Both the position numbers and the translations under genes were made by a program. This document shows, in pieces, positions 24,072 to 33,257 of a DNA stretch of 64,000 nucleotides. This DNA comes from Clostridia bacterium (GTDB taxonomy: Bacteria; Bacillota; Clostridia; Oscillospirales; Acutalibacteraceae), in the NCBI GenBank assembly GCA_024404195.1, contig JAKSQJ010000001.1, forward strand, positions 89,482 to 153,481, written 5' to 3'. How positions within the stretch are numbered: the first letter of the stretch is position 1; each line of letters starts with the position of its first letter. Under the pieces are notes generated by a model that worked only from the letters and a program-made list of their open reading frames with translations, had not been told where the DNA came from and did not search any database.

Positions 24072-25639
24072 TACTTATAAATAATGTGTTTATGCCCCTA
24101 AATGCCGATTTTTCCGATTTGAAAACGGTTGCCGCAAATGCTCTTAAAACCGATAAATCAAATATTATTTCGGCGCTTGTTCATAGAAAAAGTGTTGATG
24201 CAAGGCATAAAAACGATATAAAGTTTTGCGTTTCTTTGGTCGTGGCCGTTTCAAAAGACGAAGAAAAACTGATTAAAAAATGCAAAAATGCAAATAGTTA
24301 TATAGAGCCGGTTTATGAATGGAAACGGTGCGAAAAAGTGCCCGAAAATCCGCCCGTTATTGTCGGCTTCGGACCCTGCGGAATGTTTGCGGGTTTAGTT
24401 CTTGCAAGAGCAGGACTTAAACCTGTTATTCTTGAACGGGGCAAGAGTGTTGACGAGAGAACAAAGGATGTATTGAATTTTTTCGGCGGCGAAAAACTGA
24501 ATACCGAGTCAAATGTTCAGTTCGGCGAGGGCGGAGCAGGAACATTTTCGGACGGTAAGCTCAATACGGGTATCAAGGATAAAAGAATCAGAGAGGTCTT
24601 AAAAACCTTTGTTTCTTTCGGCGCACCCGAAAATATATTGTATGATGCGAAGCCGCATATCGGAACGGATATTCTTAAAACCGTTGTTAAAAATATCCGT
24701 AACGAGATAATAAAACTCGGCGGTGAAATCCGCTTTTCTTCAAAGCTTAACGATATGGTTTTTGAAGATAATAAACTAAAAGAAATCATAGTAAACGATG
24801 AGAAAATCCCCTGCGATAAGCTCGTTTTGGCTATCGGTCATTCCGCAAGAGATACCTTTAAGATGTTAAAGGATAACGGTATCAAAATGGAGCAAAAACC
24901 GTTTGCGGTAGGGGTTAGAATTGAGCATTTGCAAAGCGATATAAATAAGGCGCTTTACGGAAAATTTTATGATAACGAAAATTTAGCCGCCGCCGACTAT
25001 AAAATGGCAGTTCACCTTGAAAACGGCAGGGGAGTATATACTTTTTGTATGTGCCCGGGCGGTGAGGTCATAAATGCTTCAAGCGAGGAAAACGGTATTG
25101 CCGTCAACGGAATGAGCGAAAACGCAAGAAAAGGTAATAACGCAAATTCTGCTTTGCTTGTGGGTATAACTCCCGAAGATTTTCCCTCAACCGATGTTTT
25201 ATCGGGAATTGAGCTTCAAAGAGAAATTGAGCATAAAGCGTATCTTGTAGGTAACGGCGGTGTGCCGATAACTACCGTCGGCAGTATGGTTTTCGGCAAG
25301 GAACAAAAAATCGGCAGGGTAAAGCCGACCGTAAAACCCAAAACCGTTTTTGCCGATATGAAGGATATTTTTCCGCCTTTTATTGTTGACTTTTTGTGCG
25401 AGGGTATTAAGCGGTTTGATAGGAAAATAGAGGGCTTTGCCGACTGCGATGCGATAATTACCGCCCCCGAAAGCCGAAGCTCATCACCCGTCAGAATTTT
25501 AAGAGACGAAAACGGCGAAAGTATAAGCATTTCGGGACTTTTTCCCTGCGGCGAGGGTGCAGGTTACGCCGGTGGTATAACATCAGCCGCCGTTGACGGA
25601 ATGAAAACCGCCGAAAAAATCGTTGAGTTATTTATGTAA
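24068..25639 (+). CDS. FAD-dependent dehydrogenase, COG2509-type
   Basis: A 523-residue flavoprotein with an N-terminal ~95-residue alpha/beta extension typical of COG2509, then VIVGFGPCGMFAGLVLARAG (FAD Rossmann motif at about 98-117), NVQFGEGGAGTFSDGKLNT, and the C-terminal FPCGEGAGYAGGITSAAVDG. The family is widespread in anaerobic Firmicutes without an assigned reaction. The start ATG overlaps the stop of the BaiN-like gene by four bases, so the two flavoproteins are translationally coupled and may act together. Confidence 0.85.
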   Translation: MILINNVFMPLNADFSDLKTVAANALKTDKSNIISALVHRKSVDARHKNDIKFCVSLVVAVSKDEEKLIKKCKNANSYIEPVYEWKRCEKVPENPPVIVGFGPCGMFAGLVLARAGLKPVILERGKSVDERTKDVLNFFGGEKLNTESNVQFGEGGAGTFSDGKLNTGIKDKRIREVLKTFVSFGAPENILYDAKPHIGTDILKTVVKNIRNEIIKLGGEIRFSSKLNDMVFEDNKLKEIIVNDEKIPCDKLVLAIGHSARDTFKMLKDNGIKMEQKPFAVGVRIEHLQSDINKALYGKFYDNENLAAADYKMAVHLENGRGVYTFCMCPGGEVINASSEENGIAVNGMSENARKGNNANSALLVGITPEDFPSTDVLSGIELQREIEHKAYLVGNGGVPITTVGSMVFGKEQKIGRVKPTVKPKTVFADMKDIFPPFIVDFLCEGIKRFDRKIEGFADCDAIITAPESRSSSPVRILRDENGESISISGLFPCGEGAGYAGGITSAAVDGMKTAEKIVELFM

Positions 25640-25709
25640 GTATCAATGATAGACAAATAATTATATGAACATATACCTTTATGTGTCTATATTAACAAAA
25701 AATCAAAAA

Positions 25710-25729
25710 TTCGTTAAAAAATAAACGAA
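25710..25729. promoter_or_regulatory. Inverted repeat immediately upstream of the gap promoter
   Basis: TTCGTT and AACGAA separated by eight A/T bases end six bases before the -35 of gap. A glycolytic repressor or activator site is possible; no regulator gene is nearby. Confidence 0.3.
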
Positions 25730-25734
25730 ATCAC

Positions 25735-25763
25735 TTGAAAAATGGAATTAAATGGGTTACAAT
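25735..25763 (+). promoter_or_regulatory. Promoter for gap
   Basis: -35 TTGAAA (25735-25740), 17-base spacer, -10 TACAAT (25758-25763); the ATG at 25800 is preceded by TTTGGAGG. Confidence 0.7.
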
Positions 25764-25798
25764 AACATTTGTAATAAATTTTTTGGAGGTAATTTTCC

Positions 25799-26830
25799 AT
25801 GGTTAAAGTTGCAATTAACGGATTCGGCCGTATCGGTCGTCTCGCATTCCGTCAGATGTTCGGCGCTGAAGGTTACGATGTAGTAGCTATCAACGACCTT
25901 ACAAAGCCCTCAATGCTTGCAAATCTTTTGAAGTATGATACCGCTCAGGGCGGTTACTGCGGTTTTATCGGTGAGAACAAGCACACAGTTTGCGCCGATG
26001 ACGAAGCAGGAACTCTTACTGTTGACGGTAAGACTCTTAAGATTTATGCCGAGAAGGACGCTAAGGATCTTCCTTGGGGCGAAATCGGTGTAGATGTTGT
26101 TCTTGAGTGCACAGGTTTCTATACCTCAAAGGAAAAGTCACAGGCTCATATTGATGCCGGTGCTAAAAAGGTTGTTATTTCTGCTCCTGCAGGTAACGAT
26201 CTTCCTACCATCGTATTCAGTGTTAACGAAAAAACTCTTACAAAGGACGACAAGATTATTTCTGCTGCTTCTTGCACAACTAACTGTCTTGCTCCTATGG
26301 CTAAGGCTCTTAACGATTATGCTCCTATCCAGAGCGGTATCATGAGCACAATTCATGCTTATACCGGCGATCAGATGATTCTTGACGGTCCTCACAGAAA
26401 GGGTGACCTTCGCCGTGCCCGTGCAGGTGCTGCAAACATCGTTCCTAACTCTACCGGTGCTGCAAAGGCAATCGGTCTTGTAATCCCCGAGCTTAACGGT
26501 AAGCTTATCGGTTCTGCTCAGCGTGTTCCGGTTCCGACCGGTTCTACTACCATCCTTACCGCTGTTGTTAAGGGTGCAGATGTAACTAAGGAAGGCATCA
26601 ATGCCGCTATGAAGGCAGCAGCTTCTGATTCTTTCGGTTACAATGAAGACCAAATCGTATCTTCTGATGTTATCGGTATGAGATATGGCTCACTCTTTGA
26701 TGCTACTCAAACAATGGTATCTAAGATTGCCGATGACCTTTATGAAGTTCAGGTTGTTTCTTGGTATGATAACGAGAACAGCTATACTTCTCAGATGGTT
26801 AGAACAATTAAGTATTTCGCTGAAATCTGA
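25799..26830 (+). CDS. gap: Glyceraldehyde-3-phosphate dehydrogenase
   Basis: Central glycolytic enzyme oxidising glyceraldehyde-3-phosphate with NAD+. The 343-residue protein begins with the NAD-binding [17 protein letters not shown], has the catalytic cysteine in [12 protein letters not shown] and ends with [20 protein letters not shown]. Length and motifs match bacterial GapA. GGAGG stands upstream at good distance. Its codon use differs visibly from its neighbours (AAG, GCT, GGT and ACT are frequent), as expected of a very highly expressed gene. It has its own promoter and terminator. Confidence 0.98.
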   Translation: MVKVAINGFGRIGRLAFRQMFGAEGYDVVAINDLTKPSMLANLLKYDTAQGGYCGFIGENKHTVCADDEAGTLTVDGKTLKIYAEKDAKDLPWGEIGVDVVLECTGFYTSKEKSQAHIDAGAKKVVISAPAGNDLPTIVFSVNEKTLTKDDKIISAASCTTNCLAPMAKALNDYAPIQSGIMSTIHAYTGDQMILDGPHRKGDLRRARAGAANIVPNSTGAAKAIGLVIPELNGKLIGSAQRVPVPTGSTTILTAVVKGADVTKEGINAAMKAAASDSFGYNEDQIVSSDVIGMRYGSLFDATQTMVSKIADDLYEVQVVSWYDNENSYTSQMVRTIKYFAEI

Positions 26831-26849
26831 TTTTAGTTGAATATCAAAA

Positions 26850-26883
26850 GACGGACGGTTAATTTTAACCGCCCGCCTTTTTT
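26850..26883. terminator. Terminator of gap and of the convergent phage/lipoprotein operon
   Basis: GACGGACGGTTAA pairs with TTAACCGCCCGCC (two mismatches), followed by six T on the plus strand. The convergent lipoprotein gene ends at 26882, so the hairpin also lies just beyond its stop. Confidence 0.85.
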
Positions 26884-27979
26884 ATATATTGGAATATGAA
26901 AAATAAACTATTCCTTTAACTTTTTTATCGTTTTTGCAAATTTCCGTTTGCCTTTTTATTATTTCTTCGCCGTTTTGCCATTCCTCATTATCGGGTTCCT
27001 GCTTTGTATTTATCTTGTAACTTGCAAGACCGATGACAAGCTTTGTATCGGTGTTTTCGGCAAGTTTTTTCCATTCTTCAAGAAGATTATTAAATCTGAA
27101 TTTTTCGTCGGGGTATTCAAAACCGAAATAAAGTTGAGGAATTATAATATCAACGCAACCGTTTTCGCACCAGGCTTTTATATCGGCAAAGTATGAATTT
27201 TTGTTTTTGTTTATATCCGCCGCAGGACTTACCGAAAACAAGAGGTCCTTATTTGAAAATTTAACGGCGGTGTAAACAGAACTTATCAAAGAATTAACAT
27301 GGCTTTTTCTGAATTCTCCCAAGGTTAAAGGGTTATCGTTATCCGATTTATAGTTTTCATAAGAAATCTTATCAAAGCTTTCGGCGGCGGTAGGGTAGAA
27401 ATAATCGTCAAAATGAATACCGTCTATTTTATAGTTTTCGCAAATTTCCCTGATACCGTCGGTTATAAGTCGTTTAACATTTTCGGAAGATGGAAGAAGA
27501 AATATCCCACCGCAAAAACCGTAATCAATATCTTTTTTAAGTTTTTTAATGGGGGAATTCTCGGGCAAATTATTGATATTTTCATCGCTCGTTTTAACCC
27601 GATAAGGATTTATCCATGCGTGAACTTTTATCCCTTGCCCGTGAGATTTTTCTATTAAATATTCAAAAACATCAAAATCATACTTCGCCGAAAGCTCATT
27701 TTGAGGAAAGAATTTTGAAGGATAAAGCGAATCGCAAAACGCTCTTGTATGAATAAAAATATCGGTTATATTCATATCCTTGCATTTTTCCAAACACTTA
27801 TTAAAATTCTCCTTAAAGTTACCGTCTCTAAGCATTTCGTTTACTTCCGAATATGTAACCCAAACACCCGACATATAATTATCGGGTGTTTTTTGTTCCT
27901 CTTTTTCTTTATTTATACTTATACAACCGCATAAAAAAATCATACAAACAATTAAAGGAATAAGTCGCTTCATAATCAT
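26882..27979 (-). CDS. Lipoprotein glycosidase, DUF187/GHL10 family
   Basis: A 365-residue exported lipoprotein: a signal peptide ends in the lipobox LCGC near residue 19. The rest matches the GHL10/DUF187 TIM-barrel family (YngK-like): GVWVTYSEVNEML at the start, DIFIHTRAFCDSLYPS, the GIKVHAWINPYRV strand, and DGIHFDDYFYP with an acidic pair expected in the active site. Such proteins are thought to act on surface glycans. It begins seven bases after the stop of the preceding phage-type gene with little Shine-Dalgarno sequence of its own, so it looks co-transcribed and coupled to that block. The function there is unclear. Confidence 0.8.
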   Translation of the reverse strand: MIMKRLIPLIVCMIFLCGCISINKEKEEQKTPDNYMSGVWVTYSEVNEMLRDGNFKENFNKCLEKCKDMNITDIFIHTRAFCDSLYPSKFFPQNELSAKYDFDVFEYLIEKSHGQGIKVHAWINPYRVKTSDENINNLPENSPIKKLKKDIDYGFCGGIFLLPSSENVKRLITDGIREICENYKIDGIHFDDYFYPTAAESFDKISYENYKSDNDNPLTLGEFRKSHVNSLISSVYTAVKFSNKDLLFSVSPAADINKNKNSYFADIKAWCENGCVDIIIPQLYFGFEYPDEKFRFNNLLEEWKKLAENTDTKLVIGLASYKINTKQEPDNEEWQNGEEIIKRQTEICKNDKKVKGIVYFSYSNI

Positions 27980-27986
27980 CAGCCAA

Positions 27987-30044
27987 TCATTTTACAAGGT
28001 AATTAAATTGAGTTTTTGAAATCTTAAAGGGTGATTTTCCCGAAATTTTAAGATTTATATTATATAAAAGCGGCATAAGCGGAAGAATTTTTATAATGTT
28101 GTCACTGCTTTTAATAACGATGTTATGCTCGGATGCAAAACCGTCGGCGGAAATAATAATTTTAAAAGTTCCGTATCCCGAAACAAACATATCAAACGAT
28201 TTAACATCTTTTTTCAAAAGCGGATTATCAAAATCATAGTTTTTCGTTTCAAAGCAAAAATCTATTTCCTTCTTAATCTTGGTAAATTCGTCGGCATAAT
28301 AATCGGCAATCTCGTCAAGTTCTCCCGTAAATTTATAAGCATAGCAAACCTTTTTCTGCGTGTCACTGCAAACAAGATAGGGAACACCGCCAAACTCAAA
28401 ACCGCCTTCGTATATATGCCCTTCGGGATAAGTTTGCTTATACCATTTTATATGTTCACCTTTGCCGTTTGATGAGCCGAAATTATAATCTTTATAATCA
28501 AACAAAAAGCACTTGTTTTCAAAAAAGAGCATATAACTGCTGTTGTTTTTAATGCAAAATGCTTTATTTGCCGCCGCATTACTTATGCTCTCTAATTCTT
28601 TATTTACAGGCAGGGAAACTTCACCTAACCCGCTGTTTCCGGAAAGGGAGTAAACCTTTTTATCGTTTGCCAAAAACAGTATTGCATTTTTGCAATTTTT
28701 GATACTGCTTTTTGCCATACATCCGATTTCCTCGCTTACGGTATCGCATGAAAGCTTTGCAGTATAGCTTTTTTTGTCGGGGTCGCCGTTTGGCAAAGAA
28801 AAATTATTTGTCTGAATGTTTTTTGTAACCGCAACCTTGTATATGCCGTCCTCTTTAAAGGCATAAAGATTATTATTTATGCTTTTAAGAGATAAAACAT
28901 CTGTTTTGTAATTTCCAACAGAGCATTTTTCGGTTTTCGGAAAGTAAAGAGGATTATTCGGATTAAAGCCGTAAACTTCATTCTTGGTTACCTTGTTGCC
29001 GTAAAGAAATGTGCTGTCACCGAAGGCAAATGAGTTTTCAGAACTTACGATGGTCGCAAAATCGTTCGGCGCAACCTTATTTGCATATACAACAAGATTG
29101 TTGGCGCTTGTGTTATTCGCTCTCGGCATGGCATAATCAGTATTTCCGCTTGAAAATCTTACGCAACCTGAGGTGCAGTTAAGGGTTGCCGTAACCTGCG
29201 CACCGTTAAAGTTTACGGTTGCCGTTTGCGTATTGGCAGGTAAATTCCATTCGGCGTAACTGCCTGTATTCGCATAAAATCTTATAACGCTCGGCTTTTG
29301 AGCATTTAATTTCCAAAACGGCAGTTTGAATTGTGAGGAATATCCGTCGGTTGAAAAGTATGCCTTGAATTTTCCCGTCAACATATTGTCGGTTTCGGGG
29401 AACTTCTTGCTTGTGTCAAAAACAACACCGTTTTTCTTTGCGGTTTTATAGTTGTTTCCCGTTCCGTTAATAAATGCCGTCGGAGCATAAAAGTTGTTTT
29501 CGTTAAGTTCGCTAAAGGTTGAAAAATTACTTGAACATTCATAAATTTTTAATGCTCCGCTATTATAGCTTTCGCTGTTTTGGCTGCAACGGATAAAGGC
29601 ATAAAGACCGCTTCCCGATGTAGGTTTACCGACGGTAAAGAACACACTTTGAAAGGGATAAAAAACGCCTGAAATTTTGTTTACCGTTATTTTTCCGAGA
29701 CTTTTCTTTGTTGAATTTGAAAAAATAAGATAAATGTTAATGTCTGTAAAATTAACGCTGTCGCTCCAAACATCGTAAGCAACCTTACATAAAGAGCCAT
29801 TATAGGTAAAAAAGGTATCGGTAACGGTAAACGGCTTAATAAGATTACCTGACACCGAATATTTACCGAAGCGGTATTCACTTATAGGCGATATTCCGCA
29901 CCTTGTTGTTAAATAACCGTTATTAAATATAACATTATTGCCTGCCTGTAATTGATTATCGGATATATCGTTAGGGGAGTCAAAAGTGTTTATTCCGCCG
30001 TCAAACGAATAGGTTTTACGGTTTAGTTTAATGTTACTTGCCAT
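27987..30044 (-). CDS. Phage-type stabilisation/tail-accessory-like protein
   Basis: A 685-residue protein of mostly short beta strands. The opening SFDGGINTFDSPNDISDNQ, followed by NNGYLTTRCG, is the pattern of podovirus stabilisation or neck proteins (P22 gp10-like: a glycine-rich start, then N-x-x-F and G-L-x-T-R-x-G). No other domain is recognised. It follows the small connector-like gene by three bases with GAGGTG before the ATG. Its position after portal and connector supports a neck or tail-hub role. This is a structural inference from position and N-terminal pattern. Confidence 0.55.
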   Translation of the reverse strand: MASNIKLNRKTYSFDGGINTFDSPNDISDNQLQAGNNVIFNNGYLTTRCGISPISEYRFGKYSVSGNLIKPFTVTDTFFTYNGSLCKVAYDVWSDSVNFTDINIYLIFSNSTKKSLGKITVNKISGVFYPFQSVFFTVGKPTSGSGLYAFIRCSQNSESYNSGALKIYECSSNFSTFSELNENNFYAPTAFINGTGNNYKTAKKNGVVFDTSKKFPETDNMLTGKFKAYFSTDGYSSQFKLPFWKLNAQKPSVIRFYANTGSYAEWNLPANTQTATVNFNGAQVTATLNCTSGCVRFSSGNTDYAMPRANNTSANNLVVYANKVAPNDFATIVSSENSFAFGDSTFLYGNKVTKNEVYGFNPNNPLYFPKTEKCSVGNYKTDVLSLKSINNNLYAFKEDGIYKVAVTKNIQTNNFSLPNGDPDKKSYTAKLSCDTVSEEIGCMAKSSIKNCKNAILFLANDKKVYSLSGNSGLGEVSLPVNKELESISNAAANKAFCIKNNSSYMLFFENKCFLFDYKDYNFGSSNGKGEHIKWYKQTYPEGHIYEGGFEFGGVPYLVCSDTQKKVCYAYKFTGELDEIADYYADEFTKIKKEIDFCFETKNYDFDNPLLKKDVKSFDMFVSGYGTFKIIISADGFASEHNIVIKSSDNIIKILPLMPLLYNINLKISGKSPFKISKTQFNYLVK

Positions 30045-30047
30045 TTG

Positions 30048-30398
30048 CTACACCTCGGGAACTATTGGAAGAACATCCTCAATTTTTTTGATTTCGGATA
30101 GGTATAGCGCTTTTTTTGCGTTAAATATCGCAAGCATAGTCATCTTCTTTTCGTCATCGCCCATAATCATCGCCAAAGCAAATGCCGTGCCGTAGGATAT
30201 AACGGTGGCGGCTTCACGGGATATATTTATTTCGTCTTTAAGATTTACTATCGGCTTTGCATCGCAAAGCTCAAAGGATAACTCGTTAATAACCGAAATG
30301 GCGGTGTTTTTAAGCGGAATTTGCTGTTCTAATGAACTTTTTTCGTTTATAAGACCTAAACGAATAAGTGCGGTTTCAAATATATCAAATCCTGTCAT
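30048..30398 (-). CDS. Phage head-tail connector-like small protein
   Basis: A 116-residue, mostly helical protein starting MTGFDIFETALIRLGL and containing VISYGTAFALAMIMGDDEKKM. Similar short helical proteins follow the portal in tailed phages and form the head completion/adaptor ring; this identity is based on size and position, not on a clear motif. The ATG overlaps the portal stop codon, with AAAGGAG inside the end of the portal gene, so both are translated together. Confidence 0.5.
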   Translation of the reverse strand: MTGFDIFETALIRLGLINEKSSLEQQIPLKNTAISVINELSFELCDAKPIVNLKDEINISREAATVISYGTAFALAMIMGDDEKKMTMLAIFNAKKALYLSEIKKIEDVLPIVPEV

Positions 30399-31990
30399 AC
30401 AATTTCTCCTTTGTCGGTAATACTGCTTTCAATAAGTTTATCCTTTTTGGGAATAAGACCGTCGGGCAACCGCTCAAAAAACTCTTTCTTTGAAATTATT
30501 CCTTGCTCTAATAACTCGGTCAGTGTTTTGACGGTTTCCTTGGCGGTAAATTCCGGCTTGTTGGTGGCTTCGGCGGAGCAGTTAAAGGTCAAATTACTGT
30601 ATCGTTTTCCGTTAAACGGCATATACCAAACGCCCTCCTCATCGGAAATTTTGATTTTACGGTTGCCGTATTGAGTAATCCAAAAGTCCGCCCATATAAG
30701 AGCAATATCCTCGGCAAATTTTTGGAAACTCTTTTTGATTAGGTCAAGGGGCATGGTTGCGGCATTTCTCATAATGTTTAAAGCGCCCATATTATCGGCT
30801 CTGCTGTCGCCGAGCGCTACCTCGTTGGCGCCGCATTGAGCAAGTGTTGTTTCAATAAGTCGGTCAACGCAGTTGCTGAAATTCGCCGTAACATCAGGGG
30901 GAGATACATATTTAACGGCTCCGTCAATATCGTCATTAGTGCCGAAAACCTTAATTATTTGTCCGGGGTCGTTTGTAATATCACCGCTTATTATGTCGCC
31001 GTTTACGAGCATTAAGGGCATACCCATAGTAACCGCCGACCATACATTTGCGGTAATCATTCGGTTTATGGCGATTTGGTTTGGAATTTGATAGGTGATT
31101 TCGCTGTCGCCGTAAATCATATTGTTCCTTTCATTCCATCTTATAAGAGCAAGCGGATAACGGCGAAGCATGGTGTTATACGCAGGTTTAATAACCGCAT
31201 TTTCGGTAAATTTTGCACACCAAACCGTCTCGTTGCCGTTTTCGTCCTTTTGCTTATAAAGCTTTGTCAGAACAAGGGTTGAATTTGAGGAGTTTTGAAG
31301 ATTATTAAGGGTAAATTCGTCGGCACCGCAAAGGGCGGCTTCGTTTAGAACGCTTTCGGTATCTTTGTTTGAAGCAATGATGATATAGGGTTGTTCCTCA
31401 ACTGACTGGATATAAGGGTTACCGAAATAAACATTTGAAACATCAAGAACTTCGCATTTGATATCGCCGGTAACATTTTCGTCCCTTTTTGAAAATCCCG
31501 TTATTTGAGTTGAATCCCAATAGGTATAGATAATTCCCGTTCCGCTGATGTAAGCATTTTTAAGTGCCTTGGCATAAAGGTTGTCAAGACCTATTCGCTT
31601 AGATGTTACGATATAGTAGTTATCCATAGCATCGCTTATTGAGTTAATTTCGTCTTTTGCCAAAATACCGGTGGTTTTGTAACCCGACATTCGCTTTTTA
31701 AGGGACGCTTTTTTATCGGAATTAAGCTTTGCAACACCGTTAACGCCGTATTCAACCGAAATCGGAGAGCCGAGAACCTGCGAAAGCTTATATTCACCTA
31801 TCCTTTTTATAATATTATGCCTGACAAGGGGTCTTTGATTACCGCAATCTGCGCCGTGCCATTGGTCTCCTCTGTAAAACCGCTCGTTTATGACGCTTTG
31901 CTCATAAATACCCTTTGTGCCTATGCTGTTTTTGAAGTTTACACCTAATCGGTATTCTTCAAAAACGATGGAAGGTGTAAGATTTATCAT
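30395..31990 (-). CDS. Phage portal protein
   Basis: The portal forms the dodecameric DNA channel of a phage head. The 531-residue protein shows features of portal families: an N-terminal YRGDQWHG motif, the helical YKLSQVLGSPISVEYGV region, WNERNNMIYGDSEI, and the GALNIMRNAATMPLDLIKKS helix leading to the tunnel region, then an acidic C-terminus. It is assigned by these features and by its position between capsid and connector genes. The ATG at 31990 has AGGAGG six bases upstream; an upstream start would overlap a hairpin. Confidence 0.75.
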   Translation of the reverse strand: MINLTPSIVFEEYRLGVNFKNSIGTKGIYEQSVINERFYRGDQWHGADCGNQRPLVRHNIIKRIGEYKLSQVLGSPISVEYGVNGVAKLNSDKKASLKKRMSGYKTTGILAKDEINSISDAMDNYYIVTSKRIGLDNLYAKALKNAYISGTGIIYTYWDSTQITGFSKRDENVTGDIKCEVLDVSNVYFGNPYIQSVEEQPYIIIASNKDTESVLNEAALCGADEFTLNNLQNSSNSTLVLTKLYKQKDENGNETVWCAKFTENAVIKPAYNTMLRRYPLALIRWNERNNMIYGDSEITYQIPNQIAINRMITANVWSAVTMGMPLMLVNGDIISGDITNDPGQIIKVFGTNDDIDGAVKYVSPPDVTANFSNCVDRLIETTLAQCGANEVALGDSRADNMGALNIMRNAATMPLDLIKKSFQKFAEDIALIWADFWITQYGNRKIKISDEEGVWYMPFNGKRYSNLTFNCSAEATNKPEFTAKETVKTLTELLEQGIISKKEFFERLPDGLIPKKDKLIESSITDKGEIV

Positions 31991-32007
31991 ATTATTCCTC
32001 CTTTTAG

Positions 32008-32035
32008 AAAACAACCCTGAGGGTAAACCTCAGGG
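32008..32035 (-). terminator. Hairpin between capsid and portal genes, possible partial terminator
   Basis: CCCTGAGG pairs with CCTCAGGG around a short loop, followed on the minus strand by TTGTTTTCT. It stands 18 bases after the capsid stop and just before the portal Shine-Dalgarno sequence. The T tract is weak, so it may let part of the transcripts through, giving more capsid than portal. Confidence 0.5.
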
Positions 32036-32052
32036 AAGTTAAAAGTTTTTAT

Positions 32053-33240
32053 TTAGTCTTCGGAGCCCTCAACGGTAACGGTTGCAACGGTTGTATCAAC
32101 AGATGCTATGCCGTCAACGGTAATCTTTGCGAAGTAGTAGTATTTTCCTTCTTCAAGGGTTGTCGGAATGGTGTAGCTTGAAGAGGTGGCAGAGGCAATC
32201 TTAACCGCATTTGATTTAGCGGTGTCGGTGCAGGAATACCACTGATAGGTAAGCGTTCCCTCGCTTGAAGCGGTTACCGAAACACTGCCGCTTATGCTGC
32301 CCTCGGTAACGGTTTTATCCTCGGGTTGTGCAGAAATCGTAACCTCGGGGGATAACCATGCCCAGATAGCATCAAGACCGCTCTTTTTAACGAATACATC
32401 GTAATAGATACGGTAGTCAAACTTGTAAGCATCGGCATCAATGTTCTGCTCGGGTGTGAAAATTCTCATCTGCTCGGTTTTCTTAACAAGATGAGCGCCC
32501 GATTTAGGACATACAAGCATATAAACCTCTCTTGCATTTGAAAGGGGAGTAAAGCCGCCGGCGGTGGTGTTGTTAAATGTGTAAGCGGTTTTCATTCTTT
32601 CGGATACAACTGGAATTAAGGCAACGCCGTTAATTGACTTAACCTTTAAGTTAATATTGCCCTGCTTAAAATCGGTTACATCAATGAGTCTTGAAATCTC
32701 GGTGCTGTTCTGGAAAGCGGCATACATGGCGCTGTCAATGAAAGCTACCAATTCTTCATCGTAACCGACCTTTTTCTGAACCTCGTTAATTAGTGAGCAA
32801 AGTGCCTCATACGGCTTTTCAATATTGCCGTCAATAAGGTTTGCTCTTGTTGCGGCAAGACCTGCAAGCTTTGACAAAACATAGGAATCACATTCGGGAA
32901 CAACCTTTGTGCGAACATATTCGCCCAAAATTTTTCCTGCAAGGTTTGCAATACCCGTTTCGTCCATATCTTCTCGGTCAATCTGCAAAGAACGGGCTCT
33001 GTCCATAGACATTGTATATGAACTGTTGCTTACTGTAATTGCGCCTCTTGAAAAACCGGTATCACGGTCATAATCGGCAAGTCCCTGAAAATCAATATCG
33101 GGGATAATAACTGTTTTTGCTCCTACAAACTTGGTTTTAAGAGCATTATCGGCGAAGAAACCTGTTGCGCTTTTTTGTTCAAAAACCTTATCAAGCTCTT
33201 CTGAATATCTTGTTGCGTTTTCTATTGAATTTATTGACAT
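32053..33240 (-). CDS. HK97-type major capsid protein with C-terminal Ig-like domain
   Basis: A 395-residue protein. Residues 1-300 read as a phage major capsid protein of the HK97-fold kind: a helical N-arm (YSEELDKVFEQKSATG), VIIPDIDFQGLADYDR, SLQIDREDMDETG, and the C-terminal DYRIYYDVFVKKSGLDAIW strand. Residues about 310-395 form an immunoglobulin-like domain (PEDKTVTEG, TYQWYS, SYTIPTTLEEGKYYYFAKI), a frequent decoration on phage heads that can bind mucus or glycans. The ATG at 33240 follows AAAGGAG. The capsid gene comes before the portal gene, unusual for tailed phages. Confidence 0.75.
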   Translation of the reverse strand: MSINSIENATRYSEELDKVFEQKSATGFFADNALKTKFVGAKTVIIPDIDFQGLADYDRDTGFSRGAITVSNSSYTMSMDRARSLQIDREDMDETGIANLAGKILGEYVRTKVVPECDSYVLSKLAGLAATRANLIDGNIEKPYEALCSLINEVQKKVGYDEELVAFIDSAMYAAFQNSTEISRLIDVTDFKQGNINLKVKSINGVALIPVVSERMKTAYTFNNTTAGGFTPLSNAREVYMLVCPKSGAHLVKKTEQMRIFTPEQNIDADAYKFDYRIYYDVFVKKSGLDAIWAWLSPEVTISAQPEDKTVTEGSISGSVSVTASSEGTLTYQWYSCTDTAKSNAVKIASATSSSYTIPTTLEEGKYYYFAKITVDGIASVDTTVATVTVEGSED

Positions 33241-33257
33241 ATTAAGTCTCCTTTAAA

